Positions 45,381 through 55,233 of a DNA stretch of 64,000 bases are shown piece after piece (position 1 is the stretch's first letter; each line of letters starts with the position of its first letter). A model generated the notes under the pieces. The model searched no databases. It saw only the letters and a list, made by a program, of their open reading frames with translations, and was not told the DNA's origin. The DNA comes from Actinomycetes bacterium (GTDB lineage Bacteria; Actinomycetota; Acidimicrobiia; Acidimicrobiales; RAAP-2): assembly GCA_021778895.1 (NCBI GenBank), contig JAJYBR010000003.1, positions 1-64,000 on the forward strand. Reading direction: 5' to 3'. A program made the translations under genes and the position numbers.

Positions 45381-47012
45381 TCAGCGTGTGCCGGCGCGGA
45401 TCTCGACGGGACGGGCCTCGGCCAGCGCCTCACCGGCGTGGTAGCTCGAGCGCGTCAGGGGCGAGGCCTGGACGTGGGCCAGTCCCAGGCGCCGCCCGCG
45501 CGCGGCGAGGTCGTCGAACTCGTCGGGCTCCCACCAGCGCATCACCGGCGAGTGGGCCCGCGTGGGCCGGACGTACTGCCCGATCGTGGCGATCGACACG
45601 CCAACCGCGGCCAGGTCGGCCAGCGTCTCTTCCACCTCGTCGACCGTCTCGCCCAGACCCACCATGAGTCCGGACTTGGTCGTGAGGCCCGCCGCGCCGG
45701 CGCGCGCCAGCACCGTCAGGGAACGTGCGTAGCCGGCGCTGGGCCGCACCGCCCGCTGCAGGCGTGCCACCGTCTCGATGTTGTGGTTCACGACGTCGGG
45801 TCGGGCATCGAGGATCAGCTCCAGCGACGCGACGTCTCCGCGGACGTCGCTGATCAGGACCTCGACGCTGGTCTCGGGGGAGCGGTCCCGGATCGCCCGG
45901 ATCGTCGCGGCGATCGCACCCGCACCACCATCGGCCAGGTCGTCGCGCGCGACGCAGGTAACTACCGCGTGGCGCAGGCCCAGGCGGACCACGGCTTCCG
46001 CGACGCGGGCCGGCTCCGTCGGGTCCAGGGGCAGCGGCTTCTGGGTGTCGACCAGGCAGAAGGTGCACGCCCGCGTGCACCGCTCGCCGTTGACCATGAA
46101 CGTCGCGGTCCCCGAGTCCCAGCACTCGAAGATGTTGGGGCAGCCCGCCTCCTCGCACACCGTGACCAGGCGCAGGTCGTCGTTGAGCCGCCGCATCGAC
46201 CGGAAGCCGGCTCCCATGTCCGCCTCGACCCGCATCCAGGCGGGCTTGCGCGCATGCAGGTCGACCCCGTCATCGGGATCCACGCCCGCCCGGCGCAGCC
46301 GGCGCAGGGCGGCGGGCTCGGCCGTCGCCACCGCCAGGGACCGATCGACGGACGCCACATGCTCCTCACCGCCGCCGAGGCGCGCGGCCAGGGCGGACCC
46401 GAGGTACGACTCGACGTCGGCCAGCTCGGCGTCGAGGCCGAGCGAGCGCATCGACGCGACGGGCTTGTCGGGGATGCCGCAGGGCACGATGGCGCTGAAG
46501 GCCGCCAAGTCCACGTCCACGTTGAGTGCGACGCCGTGCAGGGTGCGGCGCTGGCCGTTCCGGTTGCGTTCGGTGCGCACCCCGACCGCCGCCACCTTGG
46601 CCGGGCGGCTCTCCACGTGTGCCCACACGCCGGGATATCCCTCGAGCCGGTCGACCGTCCCCAGCCGGCCGTCGGGGTCGAAGTGCCGGACCGTCTCGAT
46701 GACCGCGTCCTCGAGCCGGTGCACGTGAGCCCGCCCCGAGCCGGGGTCGTCACCCACCGTGGCGATGGCCCAGGCAACGATCTGGCCGGGCCCGTGGAAG
46801 GTGACGTCGCCACCGCGATCCGCCTCGACCACGTCGGCGACGAGCGAGTCGACCGGGACCAGGAAGTGCTCAGGCACGGCCCGAACGCCGAGCGTGTACG
46901 TCGGCGGGTGCTGCATCACCAGGACGTAGTCGTCCCCTGACTCCAGCAGGGCCCGCTGCAGGTCGTTGGCCTCACGAAAGCTGACGCGACCGAGGTGGCG
47001 CCGCCGCAGCAC
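45381..47012 (-). CDS. Fused octanoyltransferase (LipB)-lipoyl synthase (LipA)
   Basis: One 543-aa frame. LipB half: HPPTYTLGVRA...RGGDVTFHGPGQIVAW...KVAAVGVRTERN...VPCGIPDKPVAS. LipA half: TVCEEAGCPNIFECW (CX4CX5C), CTRACTFC (CX3CX2C), RSSYHA. Confidence 0.95.
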   Translation of the reverse strand: MLRRRHLGRVSFREANDLQRALLESGDDYVLVMQHPPTYTLGVRAVPEHFLVPVDSLVADVVEADRGGDVTFHGPGQIVAWAIATVGDDPGSGRAHVHRLEDAVIETVRHFDPDGRLGTVDRLEGYPGVWAHVESRPAKVAAVGVRTERNRNGQRRTLHGVALNVDVDLAAFSAIVPCGIPDKPVASMRSLGLDAELADVESYLGSALAARLGGGEEHVASVDRSLAVATAEPAALRRLRRAGVDPDDGVDLHARKPAWMRVEADMGAGFRSMRRLNDDLRLVTVCEEAGCPNIFECWDSGTATFMVNGERCTRACTFCLVDTQKPLPLDPTEPARVAEAVVRLGLRHAVVTCVARDDLADGGAGAIAATIRAIRDRSPETSVEVLISDVRGDVASLELILDARPDVVNHNIETVARLQRAVRPSAGYARSLTVLARAGAAGLTTKSGLMVGLGETVDEVEETLADLAAVGVSIATIGQYVRPTRAHSPVMRWWEPDEFDDLAARGRRLGLAHVQASPLTRSSYHAGEALAEARPVEIRAGTR

Positions 47013-48260
47013 CTAGCGCTCGCTCTCGAGGTCCAGACCCGCCAGGAGCTCTCCCACGCGCTCGAGGTACGCCGTCGCGGTGAAGGGCTCGCAGACGCGA
47101 TGGTCGAAGGAGAGTCCCAGGATGACCTGCGACCCGACCTCGACGCGTGACGCGCCGTCCACCTCGCGCACCACGGGCACCTGACGCACCGCCCCCATCG
47201 AGATGACGGCCACCTGCGGCTGGATGATGATCGGTTCGGTCCACAGAACTCGCGACCCCGCCGGACCGACCAAGGTGAACGTCCCGCCGAGCAGGTCGTC
47301 GGTCGTCAGCTGACGGGACTCGACGCGCTCGCCGAGCTCGTGGACCCGGCGGGCCAGAGCGCGCAGCGTCAGGCCCGCGGCGGCGTGCACCACCGGGACG
47401 AGCATCCCGTCGCGGTGGACCTCGCGCATGTACCCGAGGTTGACGGTGCGGTGCACCACGAGCTCGTCACCGGCGAAGGTCGCGTTGAGGAACTCGAACT
47501 CGCCGAGTGCGCGAACGGCGGCCAGGCCCACGACCATCTCGTCGGTGATGGGAATGCCGTCGCGGGTGGCCCGACCCTCGCGGTCGAGCTCGGCGAACAC
47601 GGTTCCATCGACCTCCACGGCCACGAAGCCGTGCGGCGTCGTCTGGGCCGAGAGCGCCATGTGCTGGCCCATCCGGCGCAGCCCGTTCGACAGGGGCACC
47701 ACGAGGTCGTCGGTCGGGCCGTTGGCGACGGCGCGCTCGGCGTCACGTCGGGTGATCGCGCCACCGGGACCAGACCCGCGCACCGTTGCGGGGTCCACGC
47801 CGCCATCGGCCAGGATGCGGCGCACGACGGGTGACGTGACCAGGCCGGGGCGCTCGGAGACCGACGCTGGCGCGGCCGCGGCCGCGGCCGCGGGTGCCGG
47901 CGCAGGTGCGACCGGCGTCGGTGCGGCTGCGGGTGCTGGTGCGGCTGCGGGTGCTGGTGCTGGTGCGGGTGCGGGTGCTTCGGAAACCACCGGTGCGGCT
48001 GCGCTCGCCGCCGGCGCCGCCGTGGCGCCCTCGTCGATCACCGCGACCCGGGCCCCCGTCTCGACGGTGTCACCCTCCTCGGCCAGGATCTCGGTCAGGA
48101 CGCCCGCGGCCGGTGAGGGCATCTCGGAGTCCACCTTGTCAGTCGAGATCTCGAACAGCGGCTCGTCGCGTGCGACCTGGTCCCCCACGCTCTTGAACCA
48201 CCGCGTGATGATCCCCTCGGTCACCGATTCGCCGAGCGACGGCAGCGTTACGTCAGCCAA
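47013..48260 (-). CDS. 2-oxo acid dehydrogenase E2 component (dihydrolipoamide acyltransferase)
   Basis: MADVTLPSLGESVTEGIITRWFKSVGDQVARDEPLFEISTDKVDSEMPSPAAGVL; PSBD LVTSPVVRRILADGGVDPATVRGSGPGGAITRRD; C-terminal core with degenerate DHRVCEP motif. Confidence 0.95.
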   Translation of the reverse strand: MADVTLPSLGESVTEGIITRWFKSVGDQVARDEPLFEISTDKVDSEMPSPAAGVLTEILAEEGDTVETGARVAVIDEGATAAPAASAAAPVVSEAPAPAPAPAPAAAPAPAAAPTPVAPAPAPAAAAAAAPASVSERPGLVTSPVVRRILADGGVDPATVRGSGPGGAITRRDAERAVANGPTDDLVVPLSNGLRRMGQHMALSAQTTPHGFVAVEVDGTVFAELDREGRATRDGIPITDEMVVGLAAVRALGEFEFLNATFAGDELVVHRTVNLGYMREVHRDGMLVPVVHAAAGLTLRALARRVHELGERVESRQLTTDDLLGGTFTLVGPAGSRVLWTEPIIIQPQVAVISMGAVRQVPVVREVDGASRVEVGSQVILGLSFDHRVCEPFTATAYLERVGELLAGLDLESER

Positions 48261-49683
48261 TGTGGAGCCCCCTTCCAGCGAGCGCCAGCAGGGTCTCGCC
48301 GAAGGTCTCCGACAGGGACGGGTGCGGCTGGATGAGACCGGCCGCCTCTTCGGCGGTGGCCTCCCAGTTGACGGCGTAGTAGCCGGCGCCGAGCTGCTCG
48401 GTCACCCACGGTCCGGCCATGTGCACACCGAGGATCTGGCCTGCCGAACCATCGGGCCGCTTCTCGGCGATGATCTTGACCACGCCATCGGTCTCGCCGA
48501 TGATCTGGGCCCGGCTGTTCCCCCCGTAGGGGTCCTTCTTGACGACGACGTCGTACCCGCGCTCCTTGGCCGTGGCCTCGGTGAGCCCGCAGAAGGCCAC
48601 CTCCGGGTTGGAGTAGATCGCCCAGGGCACGCGGTCGTAGTCGACCGGCGTGGCGGGCTCACCCAGGATGGTCTTGATCGCGACGATCGCCTCGGCGAAG
48701 CCCACGTGCGCCAACTGGGGCGTGTTGGCCACGATGTCGCCGATCGCGTAGACGTGGGGATTGGCGGTGCGCATGGCCGGGTCGGCCACCACGAAGCCGC
48801 GATCGTTGACCTCGACCCCGGTCCCCTCGCCGAGCAGGCCCTCGCTGCGCGGCCGACGACCGACGGCCAGGATGACGGCCTCCACCTCGACGTCATCGCC
48901 GCCCTCGACGTGGACGTTGGTGGTCTTGGCACCCTTGCCGCCCTTGGCCGGCGTGTGCCCGGTGACCGTCACGGCGGTGCGCACCTCGATGCCGCGCTTC
49001 TTGAAGACCCGCTGGATGACGCTCACGACTTCGCTGTCGCAGCCCGCGAGGATCGTCGGCAGGCCCTCCAGGATCGTCACCTTGCTGCCCATGTCGGCCA
49101 GCATCGAGGCGAACTCGCACCCGATGGCGCCGCCACCGATCACGACGGCCGACGCCGGCAGGCTCGAAAGGTCCAGGAACTCATCCGAGGTCAGGACGAA
49201 CTTCCCGTCCAGGTCGAAGCCGGGCAGCGTGCGGGGCACCGAGCCGGCCGCCAGGATCACGTCGCGGCCGCGGCACACCACACCCGCGTCGGTCCCGTCG
49301 ACGACGCGCACCGTACGGTCGGCGTCGAGGCGCCCGGTCCCCTCGAAGATCGTCACCTTGCGGCCCTTGAGCAGCCCGCTCAGGCCCTTGTGCAGCTTGT
49401 CGACCACCTCGCCCTTGCGCTGCTGGCTGACGGCGAAGTCGGTGCTCAGGCCGTCCACCGCGAACCCGAAGGCCCCGGCGTGCTCGATCGTCCGGCGCAC
49501 GTGGGCGGTCTCGAGGAACTCCTTGGCCGGGACGCACCCGCGGTGCAGACACGTTCCGCCAACCTTGTCCCGCTCGATCATCGCGATGTGGAGCCCCGCT
49601 GCGGCTCCGTAGAGCGCGGCGGCGTAGCCTCCCGGCCCGCCACCGATGATCACGACGTCAAACTCCTGGACCTCGTCGGCCAC
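48253..49683 (-). CDS. lpd: Dihydrolipoyl dehydrogenase
   Basis: DVVIIGGGPGGYAAALYGAAAGLHIAMIERDKVGGTCLHRGCVPAKEFLETA. Confidence 0.97.
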   Translation of the reverse strand: MADEVQEFDVVIIGGGPGGYAAALYGAAAGLHIAMIERDKVGGTCLHRGCVPAKEFLETAHVRRTIEHAGAFGFAVDGLSTDFAVSQQRKGEVVDKLHKGLSGLLKGRKVTIFEGTGRLDADRTVRVVDGTDAGVVCRGRDVILAAGSVPRTLPGFDLDGKFVLTSDEFLDLSSLPASAVVIGGGAIGCEFASMLADMGSKVTILEGLPTILAGCDSEVVSVIQRVFKKRGIEVRTAVTVTGHTPAKGGKGAKTTNVHVEGGDDVEVEAVILAVGRRPRSEGLLGEGTGVEVNDRGFVVADPAMRTANPHVYAIGDIVANTPQLAHVGFAEAIVAIKTILGEPATPVDYDRVPWAIYSNPEVAFCGLTEATAKERGYDVVVKKDPYGGNSRAQIIGETDGVVKIIAEKRPDGSAGQILGVHMAGPWVTEQLGAGYYAVNWEATAEEAAGLIQPHPSLSETFGETLLALAGRGLHIG

Positions 49684-49730
49684 GATGTGTCCCCTTCGCT
49701 CGCACCACTGTCGACTGAGAATCCTAATGT

Positions 49731-50186
49731 TTATGCCGGAAAGATCGGCGGGCGCGCCACCCCGTCCTGGCGGTCGGCGGCGGTCGTGGCGAGGGCGTCG
49801 ACTAGTTCATTCATGGGGTCACCGGCGTGCCCCTTCACCCACCGGAAGCGGATCGTGCCGCGCGCTCCGACCACTTGGTCGACCAACGGTTCCCACAGAT
49901 CGCGGTTCGCGACGGGTCGTCCTTGGGAGTTGCGCCAGCCGCGGCGCTGCCACCCGACGTACCAGCGGTCGTGAAAGCACTTCACCACATAGGACGAGTC
50001 GCTGACGATCTCCAGATCCTCGCCGCCCAGGACGTGCAGCGCCTCCAGCACAGCGCGCAGCTCCATGCGCTGGTTGGTGGTGTGCGCCTCGGCACCACTG
50101 GCGTAGAGGTCGGCCGAGACCGCCCACGCCCAGCCCCCGGGCCCGGGATTGCCTCGGCAGGCGCCGTCGGTGTAGGCCGTCGTCAT
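49731..50186 (-). CDS. rnhA: Ribonuclease HI
   Basis: MTTAYTDGACRGNPGPGGWAWAV...TTNQRMELRAVLEAL...VSDSSYVVKCF...WVKGHAGDPMNELVDALA. Confidence 0.95.
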   Translation of the reverse strand: MTTAYTDGACRGNPGPGGWAWAVSADLYASGAEAHTTNQRMELRAVLEALHVLGGEDLEIVSDSSYVVKCFHDRWYVGWQRRGWRNSQGRPVANRDLWEPLVDQVVGARGTIRFRWVKGHAGDPMNELVDALATTAADRQDGVARPPIFPA

Positions 50187-50641
50187 CGGTGGCGGGTGAC
50201 CCACGCGTCCGGGTCGCGGGTGAAGCGCGTCACGGACTCGGGGAGCTCTCCGCGCAGGATCTGACCGACGCTGACGTGCTCGAGGACCTCGCGCAAGGCG
50301 GCGCGCACGGCGACCCAGACGTCACGCAGGTAGGTGGCCTCGCCGCCGTAGCTCAGCGTCTCGGGCCGCATGCCGCGCACCCCCGCCATGGGACCCGTCA
50401 CCACCCGCAAGACGTCGGCGATGCAGATCTCGTCGGGATCGCGGGCCAGGCGGAACCCGCCCTCGGGACCCCGCTGGCTGGTCACCAGGCCGCCGCGCCG
50501 CAGGTCCGAGAGGATGGCCCCCAGGAACTTCGCGGGCAACTCCTGCTCGGCCGCCAGGTGCTCGGCGCTCACCGAGTTCGAACTGCCCGCCAGCGTCAGC
50601 AGCGCACGGATGGCGTATTCGGCCTTCGCGGGAATCTGCAC
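50183..50641 (-). CDS. Rrf2 family transcriptional regulator
   Basis: VQIPAKAEYAIRALLTLAGSSNSVSAEHLAAEQELPAKFLGAILSDLRRGGLVTSQRGPEGGFRLARDPDEICIADVLRVV. Confidence 0.93.
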   Translation of the reverse strand: MQIPAKAEYAIRALLTLAGSSNSVSAEHLAAEQELPAKFLGAILSDLRRGGLVTSQRGPEGGFRLARDPDEICIADVLRVVTGPMAGVRGMRPETLSYGGEATYLRDVWVAVRAALREVLEHVSVGQILRGELPESVTRFTRDPDAWVTRHR

Positions 50642-50734
50642 GCCCCCATTCTGCCCCAGTCGCTCGTCGCGCACCGTGGACAGGCGGGTCGATCGGATCC
50701 CGCGACCGGTCACTGATCGCCCACTGCGTCGGGC

Positions 50735-51478
50735 TCAGCGGTGCCGATCCAACCAGCCGAGCAGTGTCGCCACCATCCGCGGGTCGGCCCGCAACTGGTG
50801 GCCCGCCCCCTGGATGAGACGCAGCTCGGCTCGGCCGTCCGCCGCGTCGACGAGGTCGCGGGCGTCTTGGACGGGGACCTCGACGTCGTCGGTCCCGTGG
50901 CCGATCAGGAGCCGCCGCGGGGGGATCCGGGTGACCGCCTCGAGGGGCGCCACTGCGAGCACGTCGGCCAGGAGCTCGTCGGCGCCCGGCAGCTCCTCGG
51001 TGGTCGAGACCACCCCGGCCTCGATCGTGCGGCGGTGCAGGCTCTCGGCCGAGCCGCACCAGGCCTCCAGGTGCGCGGGCGCGGCGAACGTCGCGACGCC
51101 GCGCGCCCGCTCGTCGCTGGCCGCCACCGCCAGAGCCAGCGCACCGCCGAACCCGAATCCGGCAAGCGAGATGCGCGCGTCGCCGTCGTCGGCCCAGTCG
51201 ATGACGCGGCCCAGGTCCCGCCGCCATCGCGCGGCCGAGAAGGTTCCCGTGCTGCCGCCGACACCCGACAGGGTGCCCGTCGCCACGCGCCAGCCGGACT
51301 CGGCGGCCAGGTGCTCGGCCAGCTCGGGCAGGAGGCCCGCCGCGTGCCGGCCCATGCCCGCGGCCCGCGGCAGCCCGTGGACCAGGATCAGGGTGCGCCC
51401 AGCAGCCGAACGACTGCCGGCAGCGACCTTGAGGTCGAGATAGGTTCCCGCGACCTCCAGGCGCTCGTGGGTCAGCAC
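50735..51478 (-). CDS. Alpha/beta hydrolase
   Basis: GRTLILVHGLPRAAGMGRH...LAGFGFGGALALAVA...LLIGHGTDDVEVPV. Confidence 0.8.
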   Translation of the reverse strand: MLTHERLEVAGTYLDLKVAAGSRSAAGRTLILVHGLPRAAGMGRHAAGLLPELAEHLAAESGWRVATGTLSGVGGSTGTFSAARWRRDLGRVIDWADDGDARISLAGFGFGGALALAVAASDERARGVATFAAPAHLEAWCGSAESLHRRTIEAGVVSTTEELPGADELLADVLAVAPLEAVTRIPPRRLLIGHGTDDVEVPVQDARDLVDAADGRAELRLIQGAGHQLRADPRMVATLLGWLDRHR

Positions 51479-51482
51479 TCGG

Positions 51483-52598
51483 TCAGATGCCCAGGTGTTG
51501 AGCCAACAGGCTGCGGTGGTACGCCGGGTCGCCGAAGAGGAGTTCCGAGCTCTTGGCCCGCTTGAAGTACAGGTGCGCGTGGTGCTCCCAGGTGAACCCG
51601 ATCCCGCCGTGGATCTGAATGTTCTCGGCCGCGCAGTGGAAGTACGCCTCGGAGCAGAAGGACTTGGCGAGGCTGGCCGCGATGGGCAGCTCGGAGTTTC
51701 GCTCCTGGGCGGCCCACGCCGCGTAGTACGCAGCCGACTTGGCCGACTCGACCTCGAGCAGCATGTCGGCGCACTTGTGCTTGATCGCCTGGAACGAGCC
51801 GATCGGGCGGCCGAACTGGATGCGCTCTTTCGCGTAGGCCACCGCGTTGTCGAGCACGCGCTGGGCGCCCCCGACCTGCTCGGCGGCCAGCGCGGCCAGG
51901 GCCACCTGGACGGCCGTGGCGAGGCCTTCGGCCGCCGCACCCTCGTGGCCGACCAGGGCGGCCGGGGTCTGCGACAACGTCAGGCGGGCCTGCTTGCGCG
52001 TCTGGTCCATGGTGGCCAGGGCTTCGCGGGTGACCCCGGGGGCATCGGGCGAGATGGCGAACAGGGAGAGGCCGTGTTCGGTCAGCGCAGGAACGAGCAC
52101 CAGCGTGGCGGTCATCCCGTCGAGCACGTAGCTGCGCGTCCCCATGACCGTCCACCCGTCCGGGCCCTCCGTGGCGACCGTTGACGTGGTGCTCAGGTCC
52201 CAGGACCCGTCGTCATCGGTCAGGGCCACGGTGGCGATGGTCGTGCCGTCGGCGATCCCCGGCAGGTACCGGCCCTTGTCCTCGTTCGTGCCGACCTCGA
52301 GGATCGCGGGTGCGGCCAGCGCGACCGTCGCGAAGAACGGGCTGCACAGCAGGGCCGCGCCCATCTCCTCGAAGACGACGTACTGCTCGACCGGTCCGAA
52401 TCCCTGACCCCCGTACTGCTCGGGGATCGCCAGGCCCTGCAGAGCGAGCTCCTCGGCCATCTGGCGCCAGACCGCCGGGTCGTAGCCCTCGGCCGTGGCC
52501 ATGAGGCGGCGCACCTCGGTCTCCGGAGACTTCTCTTCCAGGAAGCGGCGCACCATCCGGCGCAGTTCGTCCTGCTCGTCTGTGAATCCGAAGTTCAT
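51483..52598 (-). CDS. Acyl-CoA dehydrogenase family protein
   Basis: MNFGFTDEQDELRRMVRRFLEE...IPEQYGGQGFGPVEQYVVFEEMG...IQIHGGIGFTWEHHAHLYFKRAK. Confidence 0.94.
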   Translation of the reverse strand: MNFGFTDEQDELRRMVRRFLEEKSPETEVRRLMATAEGYDPAVWRQMAEELALQGLAIPEQYGGQGFGPVEQYVVFEEMGAALLCSPFFATVALAAPAILEVGTNEDKGRYLPGIADGTTIATVALTDDDGSWDLSTTSTVATEGPDGWTVMGTRSYVLDGMTATLVLVPALTEHGLSLFAISPDAPGVTREALATMDQTRKQARLTLSQTPAALVGHEGAAAEGLATAVQVALAALAAEQVGGAQRVLDNAVAYAKERIQFGRPIGSFQAIKHKCADMLLEVESAKSAAYYAAWAAQERNSELPIAASLAKSFCSEAYFHCAAENIQIHGGIGFTWEHHAHLYFKRAKSSELLFGDPAYHRSLLAQHLGI

Positions 52599-52724
52599 GA
52601 CCCACCCTCAGTTTTTACCGCCGAGTACGGCGGGGCACCTGCGACAATAGTCAAATCCCGTCGCGCGCGAGGACGGTCCGTCGCGGGCGCAGGACCGGCC
52701 AAAGGTCCCCGGTAGGCTGCGGTC

Positions 52725-53479
<755 letters not shown>

Positions 53480-53483
<4 letters not shown>

Positions 53484-54715
53484 GCTCCTTCGACCCCCGG
53501 CGCGTGCGCATCGATACGCCCGTCTTCTCCCGAGTGATCAACGACCGGCCCATCGTGTACCTGGACTCGGCCTCCTCGACCCTGCCGCCGCGCCCGGTGA
53601 TCGAGGCCATGGACCGCTACTACAGCGGCCACCACGCCAATGTGCACCGCGGGGTGTATCAGACGGCCAATGAGGCAACCGACATCTACGAGGGGACCCG
53701 TCTCGACGTGGGTCGCTTCATCGGGGCGCCCGATCCGCGCCACGAGATCGTCTTCACCAAGAACACGACCGAGTCGTTCAACCTGCTCGCGCGCTCGTGG
53801 GGCGCTGCCAACCTCCAGGCGGGCGATGTGGTCCTGGTCACCGAGATGGAGCACCACGCCAACATCGTCCCGTGGTTCCAGCTCCAGGCCGAGCGCGGCA
53901 TCGAGGTGCGCTTCGTCCCGGTCGGCGACGACTTCCGCTTGGACCTCACCGACCTGGACCGCCTGCTCGCCGGCGTCAAGCTGTTCTCGTTCACGGCCAT
54001 GTCCAACGTGCTGGGCACGCGCAACCCCGTCGCCGAGCTGGTCGGAGCCGCTCACGCCCACGGTGCCCTGGCCGCGGTCGACGCCGCCCAGTCGGTCGGG
54101 CACCAGCCCACCGACGTTCGTGGCTGGGATGCCGACTTCGTGTGCTTCTCCGCCCACAAGATGCTCGGCCCCACGGGGCTGGGGATCTTCTGGACGCGGG
54201 CCGACCTGCTTGAGGCCATGCCCCCCTTCCTGGGGGGTGGGGGCATGATCGCCGACGTGCGCACCGACGGCTTCGTCCCGGCGCACGGACCCACGCGCTT
54301 CGAGGCGGGGACCCCACCGATCGCCGAGACCGCCGGGCTGCGTACGGCCGTCCGGTACCTGACGGGCTTGGGCCTCGACGAGGTCAGCCGCTACGAGCAC
54401 GAGCTGACGCGGCAGGCCCTGGACCTTCTCGCCTCCTCGGTCGACGACCGCGTCCGCGTCATCGGTCCGGCCGACACCGTCGACCGGGGCGGTGTCTTCA
54501 GCCTCGACGTCGAGGGTGTCCACCCCCACGACGTCGCCCAGGTCCTGGACCAGTACGGCGTGTGCGTGCGGCCGGGCCACCACTGCGCCAAGCCGCTGAT
54601 GCGCCGCTTCGGGCTCGCGGCGACCGCCCGGGCCTCGCTCGGCCCCTACTCCTTGCGCAGCGACCTCGACGTCCTGGTCGAGGCGCTGAACGCCGCGATC
54701 AAGTTGTTCGCGTAG
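53480..54715 (+). CDS. sufS: Cysteine desulfurase SufS
   Basis: IVYLDSASSTLPPRPVIEAMDRYYSGHHANVHRGVYQTANEATDIYEGTR...SAHKMLGPTGLG...CVRPGHHCAKPLM. Confidence 0.96.
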
Positions 54716-54717
54716 TC

Positions 54718-55176
54718 ATGGCCAACCTCGACGACCTCTACCGGGAGATCATCCTCGATCACTACCGCTCGCCGCGCAATCGCGGCGAGCTGACCGAGGC
54801 CACGTCGCGCACCGAGGGGTTCAACCCCCTGTGCGGCGACGAGCTGGTGATCTACCTGGTGGTGCGGGACGGCGTGCTCGAGGACATCAAGCTCACGGGG
54901 CACGGGTGCTCGATCTCCCAGGCCTCGTCGTCGATGATGAGCTCGGCCGTCAAGGGCAAGCGCATCGAGGACGTGCGCCGCGCCATCGACCGCTTCAAGA
55001 CGATGATGACCCTCCACGAGGACGGCGCGGCGGCGGAGCCGGCAGCGGAGCCAGACTTGCGCTCCGACGGCGAGCTGGCCGCCCTGGCGGGCGTCGTGAA
55101 GTTCCCCGTACGCATCAAGTGCGCGACCTTGGCTTGGAACACCCTGACTCAGGCGCTGGACGAGGCAACGGCGTAG
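54718..55176 (+). CDS. sufU: SUF system sulfur-transfer/scaffold protein SufU
   Basis: LYREIILDHYRSPRNRGEL...NPLCGDELVIYL...GHGCSISQASSSMMS...RIKCATLAWNTL. Confidence 0.95.
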   Translation: MANLDDLYREIILDHYRSPRNRGELTEATSRTEGFNPLCGDELVIYLVVRDGVLEDIKLTGHGCSISQASSSMMSSAVKGKRIEDVRRAIDRFKTMMTLHEDGAAAEPAAEPDLRSDGELAALAGVVKFPVRIKCATLAWNTLTQALDEATA

Positions 55177-55233
55177 GGGCCGAACTCCGGCGACGGCGGT
55201 TCGAACGAAACTGCGACCCTCGAGGCTCCCCGC

